Shown: positions 1-8,486 of the stretch, piece by piece | Layout of the letters: each line of letters begins with the position of its first letter | Numbering within the stretch: the stretch's first letter is position 1 | NCBI GenBank assembly: GCA_036522155.1 | Contig: DATDGI010000268.1 | Coordinates: 1 to 64,000, forward strand | Reading direction: 5' to 3' | Length of the DNA: 64,000 nt | Source: UBA9676 sp036522155 | Lineage (GTDB): Bacteria; Actinomycetota; Actinomycetes; Streptosporangiales; Streptosporangiaceae | Made by a program: the position numbers and the translations under genes | Notes under the pieces: generated by a model | What the model saw: the letters and a program-made list of their open reading frames with translations, nothing else | The model's database searches: none | What the model was told of the DNA's origin: nothing

Positions 1-2317
1 CACCAAACCGCCACCAGGGCTCACGGTGGGAGGCCAGTTCGTCACGCACGCGCTGGCGGCTCGTGTCGTCGTTGAGCAGCGCGAAGCTTCGCTCCGCCTC
101 GCTGAGCAGCAGGCGTCCCTCGTGCCGTTGGTCCTGCCGGAACATCACCGCGGCCAGGATGCGCTTGGTCTCCGCCTGCCAGTAGGGGTCGTCGCAGTTC
201 TGGAAGGTCTCCAGCGCCTCGCTGAGCGAGGCATTGGCCTTGACCAGGTCACCGGCCTGGGCATACGCCCGGCCCTGCAGCAGGCGGCAGTGGGCGGCCG
301 CGTACCGGTGGGCCATGCCGCCGAATAGCCCGATCGCCTCGTCCGCGAACCCGATCCCGGCCGGAATCTCCCCCAGATCGACCGCGATCCGGCCCCGGAG
401 CAGGCTGATCCAGGCGCGGTACAGTTCCCATTCAGCCGACGCCCCACCGGCCACCCCGGCCAGGAACCCGGCCGCCTCCACCAGCCGGCCGGCCCCAACC
501 AGGGCGTGCCCCCGCGCCCACGCGGCCGACAGGTAAAGCCACTGCGGCCCGTCCTGGCTTCGCTGGACGGCGCGGTCGGCTACCGCCAGGCTCTCGCTGG
601 ATTCGCCGGCCAGCGCCAGGGTCACTGCCTGCTCGGCCAGTGACAGCACTTCCTCGTTCTGGTCACCGGTGTCGCGGGCCGCGGTCACGGCTTCCGCCAG
701 CAGCCGCAGGCCCGGCGTGAGCTGCCGGTTCCTGAGCATCACCCGGCCCAGGCAGCGCAGCGCCCGGGGTGGGGCCGGGACACCGGGCACGGCCCGGGCC
801 GCCTCGGCGAGTTCCTGCGCGTCATTGGTGTTGCCGAGTTCCGCCTGCAGGTCGGCAATGGTCGCGAGCGCCAGCGCGACCTGCGGCGGCCGGTCGTTCT
901 CGCGGGCGCTCACCAGCGCGTCGCGGGCCTCGTCCAGGGCCTTCGCCAGCAAGCCCTCGTTGCTCCACTCGGGAATGGTGTCGTGCAGCAGCGTGCCAAG
1001 GCCATCCGCCCGCCGCCGCCGTTCGGTGCGCTCCGTCGCCAGCCTCGACAGCGCCTCCGTCTGCTCCGCGACCAGCATTTCCGTTTGCATGCGGGCACGC
1101 GCGTAGCCGAGCACGTGGTCGTGCAGGGAGAACTCGACCACCCCAGCCCGGCCGCCGTCGGTCCGCCGGATCAGCTGCTCCTGCGCCAAGTTGTCGGCCA
1201 GGTGGATGGCCTGCTGCTCACCCGCGTCGAGCAGAGCGGCAAGCTCCCACGGGGCGACCACCGGCTTGCCCAGCAGCCCCAGGCACATGAACGCCTTGCG
1301 CTCTTGCTCGGTGAGCAGTGCGTAGCTGAGATCCAGGCGGCCCATCCGGACCGCCTCGGGCGTGGTCGCGGGCAGCGGCCGCTGGTCCTGCATCCGGGTC
1401 AGGGCGTCTTCGAGCGGGAAGTAAGGCCGGCTCGCCAGCGCAGCCGCGGCCAGCCGGACCGCGAGGGGATGGCCGGAGCCAGCGATCCGGTCGGCCGCCA
1501 CGCCTGCGCTCCTGACCCGGTCCCTGACGTCGCTGCTGCCCACCGCGGACTCCAGCAGCCGGACAGCCTCCTTCGTGGACAGCGGCTTCAGCGCCACCTG
1601 GACCGCCTCGGGAAGCTGCTCGGCGAAGCCCTCGGCCCGGCTGGTCACGACAACCGCGCAGTAGGGGCCGCTGGGCACCAGTTTGCGGAGGCAGCCCGCA
1701 TGGCAGGCGTCGTCGATGATGAACAGCACACGCTTACCGGCGGTGAGCTCAGCGAACCGGCGTTCCAGGGCGTCGTGGCCCCCGGGCACCTCTTCCCGTA
1801 GCAGCTGCAGCGCCCGCACGAACCGGCCGAGAACGACGTCCGCGGGCGAGTCCTCTCCTTCGGAGTGGCCAAGCCGGGCGAAGACCTGGCCATCGGGAAA
1901 GAGGTCCCTGCTCAGGTGGGCGAACTGGGCCGCCAGCGCGGTCTTGCCGATCCCCGCCGGGCCGGTGATCAGGACAAGAGCGGGCTTGTCGCGTGGTGCC
2001 ACGGCGCAGGCGTCGTGAATCTGCTGGAGCTCGGTTCTCCTGCCCTCGAAATCGCGGGGCGGGGGCGGCGGGCTGAGCGGGATGATGTAAGTACCGTTCC
2101 CTGGCTGCGCCCCGCGCCGCCGGTAACGGCCGAAAACAATGGGCAGGGAGCCGCAGATGAACCCGGCCGCGACCGCGGCGGCGGCCGCTGGTGGTGCCCC
2201 CGTTATGAGCAGGATTATCACCATCAGCGCAGCCAGAACGGCGGCCAGTGTCAGATACCCGGGCCGCTTGAGCGCAAGCATTCGGCCCGGTTCGCCCGCT
2301 GATCCACGCCAGGCCAT
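1..2317 (-). CDS. STAND-family (NB-ARC) ATPase with TPR repeats, membrane-anchored, C-terminus beyond window
   Basis: The reading frame is open from an ATG at 2317 to the window edge, giving 772 codons. Residues about 21-40 and 45-63 are two hydrophobic segments separated by an Ala-rich turn, so the protein is probably anchored in the membrane. A Pro-rich linker leads to an NB-ARC ATPase core with a P-loop GPAGIGKT at about 119-126 and a Walker B RVLFIIDDA near 190. The C-terminal half is Ala/Leu/Glu-rich helical hairpins typical of TPR repeats. The architecture matches AfsR-like or LuxR-like STAND signalling ATPases without the N-terminal SARP domain. A C-terminal output domain may lie outside the window. 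The ligand and target are unknown. The ATPase call is firm and the signalling role is inferred from the family. Confidence 0.8.
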   Translation of the reverse strand, partial: MAWRGSAGEPGRMLALKRPGYLTLAAVLAALMVIILLITGAPPAAAAAVAAGFICGSLPIVFGRYRRRGAQPGNGTYIIPLSPPPPPRDFEGRRTELQQIHDACAVAPRDKPALVLITGPAGIGKTALAAQFAHLSRDLFPDGQVFARLGHSEGEDSPADVVLGRFVRALQLLREEVPGGHDALERRFAELTAGKRVLFIIDDACHAGCLRKLVPSGPYCAVVVTSRAEGFAEQLPEAVQVALKPLSTKEAVRLLESAVGSSDVRDRVRSAGVAADRIAGSGHPLAVRLAAAALASRPYFPLEDALTRMQDQRPLPATTPEAVRMGRLDLSYALLTEQERKAFMCLGLLGKPVVAPWELAALLDAGEQQAIHLADNLAQEQLIRRTDGGRAGVVEFSLHDHVLGYARARMQTEMLVAEQTEALSRLATERTERRRRADGLGTLLHDTIPEWSNEGLLAKALDEARDALVSARENDRPPQVALALATIADLQAELGNTNDAQELAEAARAVPGVPAPPRALRCLGRVMLRNRQLTPGLRLLAEAVTAARDTGDQNEEVLSLAEQAVTLALAGESSESLAVADRAVQRSQDGPQWLYLSAAWARGHALVGAGRLVEAAGFLAGVAGGASAEWELYRAWISLLRGRIAVDLGEIPAGIGFADEAIGLFGGMAHRYAAAHCRLLQGRAYAQAGDLVKANASLSEALETFQNCDDPYWQAETKRILAAVMFRQDQRHEGRLLLSEAERSFALLNDDTSRQRVRDELASHREPWWRFG

Positions 2318-2405
2318 ACGGCCACCCCCCACCCCAATACGACGGCCCGTGGCCAAATTGTCACAGCATGCGGCGTGCGCGACAAGCACTTCCCGCTATC
2401 GGCGG

Positions 2406-3218
2406 CTAAGGGCGGGTTTCCGGCAGGTGGAATGCCGGATCGACAATTCGCTGAACGGCGGGAACGGCGGCAGCGGCCGCCTCCGGGTCCGGCCCCGATC
2501 GGGCATGGCCGGACGCCGCCGCGGCGAAGGCCCGGAACAGGCGGGGATCGTCACCGGCCTCGGGGTGCCACTGCACCGCGAGGGTGAAGGGATGCCGGCC
2601 GGGGCCCGGGGCCAGTTCGACCGCCTCGATCACGCCATCGGCCGACCAGGCGGTGGCGATCAGGCCGTCGCCGAGCTGGTCGATGGCCTGGTGATGGGCG
2701 GTCGGCACGGTCAGCTCGGCGGCGGAGGCGCCGTTGCCCGGCGCCAGGATCGAGGCGAGCAGGGACCCGGCGGCCAGCCGGACGGCATGCCTCCCGAAGG
2801 TGCCCGGGGCGGACGTATGCCCCCCGGTGGGGAGATGCTGGCGCAGGGTCCCGCCCCGGGCGACGTTCAGCAACTGCATGCCCCGGCAGATGCCGAGCAC
2901 GGGCAGCCCGGCCGCCAGCGCGTCGGCGAGCAGTTCCAGTTCCGCCTGATCGCGTTCGGGGGAGACGCGGCTGGTCCGCGGGTCCGGCCGCGCGCCGTAG
3001 CTGGCCGGGTCGAGGTCGCCACCGCCGGTGAGGATGAGCCCATCGAGGCGGGCCAGCGCGGCCCCGATCCCGGGCACGGGCGGCAGCAGCACCGGGATCC
3101 CGCCGGCCTCGGTGATCTGGTCCAGGTAGGTGGTGGGCAGCAGCGCGGCCGGTGCTTGCCAGACCGCCCAGCGGGCCGGCTCGGCGTAGCTGGACAGCCC
3201 GATCACCGGCGCGCTCAT
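2406..3218 (-). CDS. puuD: Class-I glutamine-amidotransferase-like gamma-glutamyl-GABA hydrolase
   Basis: 270 aa of the peptidase C26 / PuuD type. The nucleophile elbow GICRGMQLLN carries the catalytic Cys. A following AHHQAI and the late motif VQWHPE supply the His-Glu pair. In the Puu pathway this enzyme releases GABA or an analogous acid from its gamma-glutamyl conjugate in the cytoplasm. The ATG at 3218 overlaps the stop of the upstream SDR gene as ATGA, so translation is probably coupled. It is the last gene of a five-gene minus-strand cluster with a glutamine-synthetase-like ligase and an aldehyde dehydrogenase, which supports the pathway. The exact amine substrate cannot be read from the sequence. 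Confidence 0.8.
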   Translation of the reverse strand: MSAPVIGLSSYAEPARWAVWQAPAALLPTTYLDQITEAGGIPVLLPPVPGIGAALARLDGLILTGGGDLDPASYGARPDPRTSRVSPERDQAELELLADALAAGLPVLGICRGMQLLNVARGGTLRQHLPTGGHTSAPGTFGRHAVRLAAGSLLASILAPGNGASAAELTVPTAHHQAIDQLGDGLIATAWSADGVIEAVELAPGPGRHPFTLAVQWHPEAGDDPRLFRAFAAAASGHARSGPDPEAAAAAVPAVQRIVDPAFHLPETRP

Positions 3219-3979
3219 AGTGGGGTCACGTAGGCGCCGGAGATGCCGCCGTCGACGAGGAAGGTGGACGCGGTGATGAACGAGGCGTCGTCGCTGGCCA
3301 GGAAGGCGACCGCGGCCGCGATCTCCTCCGCTTCCGCGAACCGGCCCATCGGCACGTGCACGAGCCGGCGCTGGGCCCGCTCCGGGTCGGCGGCGAACAG
3401 TTCCCGCAGCAGCGGCGTGTTGACCGGGCCTGGGCACAGCGCGTTCACCCGGATGCGGTCCCGGGCGAACTGGACGCCGAGTTCCCGGCTCATGGCCAGC
3501 ACCCCGCCCTTGGAGGCGCTGTAGGAGATCTGTGAGGTGGCCGAGCCGAGCACCGCCACGAACGACGCGGTGTTGATGATGGAGCCGCCGCCACCGGCCT
3601 GCATGTGCGGGATGACGTTCTTGCAGCACAGGTAGACGGAGGTGAGGTTGACCTCCTGCACCCGCCGCCAGGCGTCCAGGCCGGTGTCCAGGATGGACCC
3701 GTCGTCGGACGGCGAGATGCCCGCGTTGTTGAAGGCGATGTCGATCCGGCCGAACGCGCCCAGGGTGGCCTCGTACATGGCCACGACATCGTCCGCGCTG
3801 GTCACGTCGGCCTGGATGAACAGGCCCTCGATCTCGTCGGCGGCCGCCTTGCCAGTCTCCCCGTCCAGGTCGACGACGGCAACCTTGGCCCCCTCGGCGG
3901 CCAGCCGGCGCGCGCTCGCCAGCCCGATACCGCTCCCGGCCCCCGTCACCACAGCGACCCGGCCCAGCAGGCGTTGCAT
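3215..3979 (-). CDS. Short-chain dehydrogenase/reductase (SDR, classical)
   Basis: 254 aa from the ATG at 3979, which has a GTGAGG ribosome site about 6 bases upstream. A GTG at 3991 overlapping the previous stop is the alternative. Classical SDR motifs are in order: TGAGSGIG for cofactor binding, DVT, NNAG, the catalytic Ser/Tyr/Lys set with YSASKGG, and a C-terminal DGG. An acidic residue after the second strand (VVDLDGE) suggests NAD(H) preference. It lies between the aldehyde dehydrogenase and the amidotransferase genes, where the E. coli puu cluster has no SDR. It may act on a hydroxylated or amino-alcohol substrate, but that is inference. The family is certain and the substrate unknown. 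Confidence 0.8.
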   Translation of the reverse strand: MQRLLGRVAVVTGAGSGIGLASARRLAAEGAKVAVVDLDGETGKAAADEIEGLFIQADVTSADDVVAMYEATLGAFGRIDIAFNNAGISPSDDGSILDTGLDAWRRVQEVNLTSVYLCCKNVIPHMQAGGGGSIINTASFVAVLGSATSQISYSASKGGVLAMSRELGVQFARDRIRVNALCPGPVNTPLLRELFAADPERAQRRLVHVPMGRFAEAEEIAAAVAFLASDDASFITASTFLVDGGISGAYVTPL

Positions 3980-3987
3980 ATCCGGCC

Positions 3988-5352
3988 TCACTCCTCGGTT
4001 GCGATGAAGACGTTCTTGGTCTCGGTAAAAGCGTCCAGGGCATCCGGGCCAAGTTCCCGCCCCAGGCCCGACTGCTTGAAGCCGCCGAACGGCGTCCAGT
4101 AGCGGACCGAGGAATGGGAATTGACCGACAGGTTGCCGGTCTCGACCGCCCGCGCCACCCGCAGCGCCCGCCCCAGGTTAGTGGTCCAGATAGAGCCGGA
4201 CAGCCCGTACGGGGTGTCGTTGGCCATCGCCACCGCGTCGGCCTCGTCGGTGAACGGGACCACCACGACCACCGGCCCGAACACCTCCTCGGTGTAGGCC
4301 GGGTCGTCCCGCCGCACCGGGGCCAGCACCGTCGGCGGGAACCAGTAGCCCGGGCCGTCGGGTGCGCTGCCGCGGAACGCGACCGGGGCTCCGGGCGGCA
4401 CGTAGGAGGCGACCCGCTCCCGGTGCTCGGCCGAGATCAGCGGCCCCATCTCGGTGCTGGGGCTGGCCGGGTCGCCCACCGTCACCCGCTTGACGGCGGG
4501 TTCCAGCAGCTCCATGAACCGGTCGAAGACACCGCGCTCGACCAGGATGCGGGAGCGGGCGCAGCAGTCCTGGCCGGCATTGTCGAACACCGCCTGCGGC
4601 GCGGTGGCGGCCGCCCGCTCCAGGTCGGCGTCGGCGAACACGATGTTCGCGCTCTTGCCGCCCAGTTCCAGGGTCAGCCGCTTCACCTGGCGGGCGCAGC
4701 CGGCCATGATCTGCTGGCCGACCTCGGTGGAGCCGGTGAACACGATCTTGCGCACGGAGGGATGGTCGACCAGCCGCTGGCCCACCACCGAGCCCTTGCC
4801 CGGCACCACCTGGAACACCCCCTCGGGCAGGCCGGCCTCCCGGGCGAGCTCACCGATCCGGATCGCGGTCAGCGGCGTCCGCTCGGCCGGCTTGGCGATC
4901 ACCGGGTTGCCGGCCGCCAGCGCCGGGGCCAGCCCCCAGCCGAGGATCGGCATCGGGAAGTTCCATGGCACGATCAGGCCCACCACGCCGACCGGCTCCT
5001 TGAACGTCACATCGATGCCGCCGGGGACCGGGATCTGCCGTCCGCACAGCCGCTCCGGTGCGGCCGAGTAGTACCGCAGCACATCGCGGACGTTGCCTGC
5101 CTCCCACGCGGCCTGCCCGGCCGGGTGCCCGGATCCCGCGACCTCAAGGCTGGCCAGCTCATCGATGTGGGCGTCGACCACGTCGGCGAACGCGCGCAGC
5201 AGCGCCGCGCGCTCGCCGGGCGAGACCGCCTGCCAGGCGGCCCGCGCCACGACCGCACGCTCGATCGCCGCATCGGTTTCGCTTGCCGAGGACGACGGCA
5301 CGGTGGCCACCGGTTCCTCGGTGGCCGGGTTGAGCACGGTGAAAGTGGACAT
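3988..5352 (-). CDS. puuC: NAD(P)-dependent aldehyde dehydrogenase (gamma-glutamyl-aminoaldehyde type)
   Basis: 454 aa ALDH superfamily enzyme, slightly shorter than the usual 480-500. It has the PWNFP entry motif, the FTGSTEVG cofactor loop, the catalytic Glu in LELGGKSAN and the catalytic Cys in GQDCCARSR. A second Cys directly follows the first. Known relatives next to gamma-glutamylpolyamine synthetases oxidise gamma-glutamyl-aminobutyraldehyde to the acid. The ATG at 5352 is preceded by a GGAG motif, and the gene starts 21 bases after the ligase stop. The gene symbol follows context and is not proven. Confidence 0.8.
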   Translation of the reverse strand: MSTFTVLNPATEEPVATVPSSSASETDAAIERAVVARAAWQAVSPGERAALLRAFADVVDAHIDELASLEVAGSGHPAGQAAWEAGNVRDVLRYYSAAPERLCGRQIPVPGGIDVTFKEPVGVVGLIVPWNFPMPILGWGLAPALAAGNPVIAKPAERTPLTAIRIGELAREAGLPEGVFQVVPGKGSVVGQRLVDHPSVRKIVFTGSTEVGQQIMAGCARQVKRLTLELGGKSANIVFADADLERAAATAPQAVFDNAGQDCCARSRILVERGVFDRFMELLEPAVKRVTVGDPASPSTEMGPLISAEHRERVASYVPPGAPVAFRGSAPDGPGYWFPPTVLAPVRRDDPAYTEEVFGPVVVVVPFTDEADAVAMANDTPYGLSGSIWTTNLGRALRVARAVETGNLSVNSHSSVRYWTPFGGFKQSGLGRELGPDALDAFTETKNVFIATEE

Positions 5353-5373
5353 CGCTCCGGGTTCTCCTGGTGG

Positions 5374-6723
5374 TCAGAGCCGCTCGAAGCCCCGTTGAAG
5401 CTCCCAGTCGGTGACGGCGGCATCGAACGCGGCCAGTTCCACCCTGGCACCGTTGGCATAGTGCTCGACCACATCGCTGCCAAACGCCTTGCGGGCCAGC
5501 TGGCTCGCCTGCCACTCGGCGAGCCCATCCCGCAGCGTGGCCGGTACCCGGGGGCCGGAGTCGAGGTAGGCGTTCCCCTCGAAGGCCGGTTCCAGCGGCA
5601 GTTCCTGCTCGATGCCGGCCAGCCCGGCCGCGATCATCGCCGCGATCGCCAGGTAAGGGTTCACGTCCCCGCCCGGGGTCCGGTTCTCCACCCGCAGGGA
5701 TGGCGGAGAATGCCCGACCAGCCGCATCGCACAGGTCCGGTTGTCCACCCCCCAGCGAACCGCGGTCGGCGCGAAACTGCCGGCCACGTACCGCTTGTAG
5801 GAGTTGATGTTCGGCGCGTGGAACAGGCTCAGCTCCCGCAGCCCGGCGAGCTGCCCGGCCAAGAAATGCTCGCCCAGCTTGGACAGGCCGTGCGGCCCGT
5901 CGCCCGCCAGCACCCCATGCCCGGCCCGGTCCCGCAGCGAGAGGTGGATGTGGCAGGAGTTCCCCTCGCGGGCGTTGGCCTTGGCCATGAAGGTAAGGCT
6001 CATGCCCGCGGCGGCGGCGATCTCCTTGGCGCCGGTCTTGTAGATCGAGTGGTTGTCGCAGGTGGCCTGCGCTTCGGCGTACCGGAACGCGATCTCGTGC
6101 TGGCCCAGGTTGCACTCGCCCTTGGCCGACTCGACGTACAGGCCCGCGTCGGCCATGCCCAGCCGGATGTCGCGCAGCAGCGGCTCCACCCGGCTGGTGC
6201 CCAGGATGGAGTAGTCGACGTTGTACAGGTTCGCCGGGGTGAGGTCGCGGTAGCCGCTGGCCTGCGCCTGCTCGTAGGAGTCGCGGAACACGATGAACTC
6301 CAGCTCGGTGCCGGCCATCGCGGTCCAGCCGCGCTCGGCCAGCCGCCGGGCCTGCGCGGCCAGGATCTGCCGTGGCGAGGCGACCACCTCACTGCCGTCC
6401 GGCCAGGCCAGGTCGGCGAGCACCAGCGCTGACCCGGGGTGCCAGGGCAGATGCCGCAGCGTCCGGAAGTCGGGCACAAGGACGAAGTCCCCGTACCCGC
6501 GCTCCCAGGACGACATCGCATAGCCGTCGACGGTGTTCATGTCGACGTCCACCGCGAGCAGGTAGTTGCACCCCTCGGCGTGATGGTGGACCACCTCGTC
6601 GAGGAAGAACTCGGCCGACAGGCGCTTGCCCTGCAGCCGGCCCTGCATGTCGGTGAAGGCCAGCACGACCGTGTCGATCATGCCTTCGCCGATTTCCACG
6701 CGCAGCCGCTCGAGCGTCATCAT
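5374..6723 (-). CDS. Glutamine-synthetase-like gamma-glutamylamine ligase
   Basis: About 449 aa starting at the tandem ATG codons 6723/6720. A longer frame to a GTG at 6810 would run through a strong hairpin and is unlikely. GS-fold signatures are present: TELEFIVF and the metal-binding glutamates, KANAREGNSCHIHLS in the ATP site, and NRTCAMRLVG with ENRTPGGDVNPYLA near the C-terminus. Divergence from housekeeping GlnA and the neighbours (aldehyde dehydrogenase, amidotransferase, permease) point to the PuuA/GlnA3 group, which ligates glutamate to putrescine, spermidine or related amines using ATP. No adenylylation Tyr loop of housekeeping GlnA was recognised. The substrate is inferred. Confidence 0.82.
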   Translation of the reverse strand: MMTLERLRVEIGEGMIDTVVLAFTDMQGRLQGKRLSAEFFLDEVVHHHAEGCNYLLAVDVDMNTVDGYAMSSWERGYGDFVLVPDFRTLRHLPWHPGSALVLADLAWPDGSEVVASPRQILAAQARRLAERGWTAMAGTELEFIVFRDSYEQAQASGYRDLTPANLYNVDYSILGTSRVEPLLRDIRLGMADAGLYVESAKGECNLGQHEIAFRYAEAQATCDNHSIYKTGAKEIAAAAGMSLTFMAKANAREGNSCHIHLSLRDRAGHGVLAGDGPHGLSKLGEHFLAGQLAGLRELSLFHAPNINSYKRYVAGSFAPTAVRWGVDNRTCAMRLVGHSPPSLRVENRTPGGDVNPYLAIAAMIAAGLAGIEQELPLEPAFEGNAYLDSGPRVPATLRDGLAEWQASQLARKAFGSDVVEHYANGARVELAAFDAAVTDWELQRGFERL

Positions 6724-6782
6724 CCCGCGCCGGCTCGCGCTGCCCGAATCGGGCACTGGTCGCCTTCCCTTCCTCGAAGCCT

Positions 6783-6810
6783 GTGGCCCGCCCGGGACCG
6801 GGCGGGCCAC
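6783..6810 (-). terminator. Strong hairpin between permease and ligase genes
   Basis: A perfect 13-bp inverted repeat, GTGGCCCGCCCGG and CCGGGCGGGCCAC, is separated by two bases. It sits 6 bases past the permease stop on the transcribed (minus) strand. No U-run follows, so it may act as a GC-rich actinobacterial terminator, a processing site or an mRNA stabiliser that sets permease and ligase levels apart. Confidence 0.6.
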
Positions 6811-6816
6811 TCCGGC

Positions 6817-8358
6817 TCAGCTTGCCAGTTCCCGCTCGATCTCGGCGAGCTCTTCCGGACTGCCCTGGACCTTCGGCCCGTGGAACCACTTCCGGGCGGA
6901 GACCAGCCAGTAGATCCCGGCGAAGCCGATGACGACGAGCACCGCCACGAACGTGTAGTTGAAGTTGCTGCGGGTGATCGGGCTGGCCGTCGGCAGCATG
7001 AACAGGAAGAAGATGAAGACCACCCAGACGACCGCGATCCAGCCCACCACGTAGCTCCACCCGCCCAGGTGCCACGGCCCGCGCTGGAAGCTGGCGCCCT
7101 GCCGCAGCCGCAGGAAGGTGGGCGCCACGTAGGCGACGTACAGGCCGATGGTCGCGATCGAGGTGACCGCGGCGTACGCGGCGCTGTTCCACAGGTACGG
7201 CAGCCCGAGGATCAGCGCGCCCACGGCGGCGAGCCAGATCGCGTTGGTGGGCGTCCTGGTCCGCTTGTTCACCCGGTGCCAGATGTTCGAGCCGGGCAGC
7301 GCGCCGTCGCGGGAGAACGCGTAGATCATCCGCGAGTTCGCGGTGACCGAGGACATGCCGCAGAACAGCTGGGCCCCGATCACGACGAGCAGCAGCAGCT
7401 TGGCGGTGGTCGCGCCCAGGGCGTCGATGAAGATCTGCACCGGCGGCTCGCCGGTGGGCGAGGCCACCTCGGCGGTGTAGTGCTGGATGGCGAAGGTGAG
7501 CCCGATCAGCAGCACCCAGCCGGCGAACAGCGACACCACGATCGACATGACGATGCCCCGCGGGCCGCTGCGCGCCGCGCTGTGCGTCTCCTCGGTCATG
7601 TGCGCCGAGGCGTCGTACCCGGTGAAGGTGTACTGGGCCAGCAGCAGGCCCAGGGCGAGCACGTAGATGGTGCTGTGCCAGCCGGTGAGGTTGGTGATGT
7701 GGGTGAACACGAAGTGCGCCGACTGGTGCTGCGAGGGCACGAACGCCAGCAGGCCGACGATGAGCAGCACGCCGATGATGTGCCACCAGACGCTGATGTC
7801 GTTGAGCAGTGCGACCAGCCGGATGCCGAACTGGTTCAGCAGGCCGTGCACCAGCAGCACGCACGCGTAGATCAGGATGGTGACCGGGTGGGCGGTGGAC
7901 GTGCCGAACACCAGGTTCAGCCACGCGTTGATGAAGAACGCCGCGCCGAAGTCGATGCCCGCCGTGATCGCGACCTGGCCGAGGAAGTTGAACCAGCCGG
8001 TGAACCAGGACCACACCGCGCCCCGGCCCCCGCGGGCCAGCTTGGCCGCCCAGTAGTACAGGCCGCCCGCGGTCGGGAAGCTGGAGCAGACCTCGGCCAT
8101 CGACAGCCCGACCATCAAGGTCATGATGCCGACGAACGGCCAGCCCCAGACGATCGCGACCGGGCCGCCGGTGATCATCCCGTAGCCGTACAGCGTCATG
8201 CAGCCGGACAGGATCGAGATGATCGTGAAGGAGACGGCGAAGTTACTGAAACCTGACATCCGGCGCCGAAGCTCCTGGGCGTAGCCCATTTCGTGAAGGC
8301 GTCGCTCGTCGTCGGCCTCAGTCCCTGGCACCGGGACCGCTTGTTCGTTGACAGACAC
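6817..8358 (-). CDS. APC-superfamily amino acid/polyamine permease
   Basis: 513 aa from a GTG at 8358, which has AAGGAG 6 bases upstream. An in-frame TTG further upstream lacks such support. About twelve hydrophobic segments follow a polar N-terminus. The first contains the unwound-helix region typical of APC carriers (FAVSFTIISILSG), and later segments include GYDASAHMTEET, seen in the GABA/choline permease branch (AmaP/GabP/BAT1-like). It is the first gene of the gamma-glutamylation cluster and is the likely uptake system for the amine that the ligase acts on. Transport direction and substrate are inferred. Confidence 0.85.
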   Translation of the reverse strand: MSVNEQAVPVPGTEADDERRLHEMGYAQELRRRMSGFSNFAVSFTIISILSGCMTLYGYGMITGGPVAIVWGWPFVGIMTLMVGLSMAEVCSSFPTAGGLYYWAAKLARGGRGAVWSWFTGWFNFLGQVAITAGIDFGAAFFINAWLNLVFGTSTAHPVTILIYACVLLVHGLLNQFGIRLVALLNDISVWWHIIGVLLIVGLLAFVPSQHQSAHFVFTHITNLTGWHSTIYVLALGLLLAQYTFTGYDASAHMTEETHSAARSGPRGIVMSIVVSLFAGWVLLIGLTFAIQHYTAEVASPTGEPPVQIFIDALGATTAKLLLLVVIGAQLFCGMSSVTANSRMIYAFSRDGALPGSNIWHRVNKRTRTPTNAIWLAAVGALILGLPYLWNSAAYAAVTSIATIGLYVAYVAPTFLRLRQGASFQRGPWHLGGWSYVVGWIAVVWVVFIFFLFMLPTASPITRSNFNYTFVAVLVVIGFAGIYWLVSARKWFHGPKVQGSPEELAEIERELAS

Positions 8359-8445
8359 GGATGCTCCTTGCGTCAAGCTGTGCGACGTAGGTCCGGTGGT
8401 GACGCCGGGGGAGCGCTCAGGCGCTCGGCCAGGCAGCCGTGGCCT

Positions 8446-8467
8446 AATGGTTTATTATCAGACCATT
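8446..8467. promoter_or_regulatory. FadR/GntR-type operator in divergent promoter
   Basis: AATGGT and ACCATT form perfect 6-bp arms around 10 AT-rich bases. The site lies between the divergent permease (start 8358) and regulator (start 8487) genes. FadR-subfamily GntR proteins typically bind TGGT-Nx-ACCA palindromes, so this is the likely operator of the adjacent regulator. It is AT-rich against a very GC-rich background. Confidence 0.6.
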
Positions 8468-8486
8468 GAGGGTTAGAGTGCGGGTC

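Noticed and set aside
4114..6432. Very long plus-strand open frame (772 codons) opposite the aldehyde dehydrogenase and ligase genes
   Set aside because: Its protein is His/Arg/Gly/Pro-rich with no family motif, and it is the antisense of two well-recognised genes. Long antisense frames are expected at this GC content.
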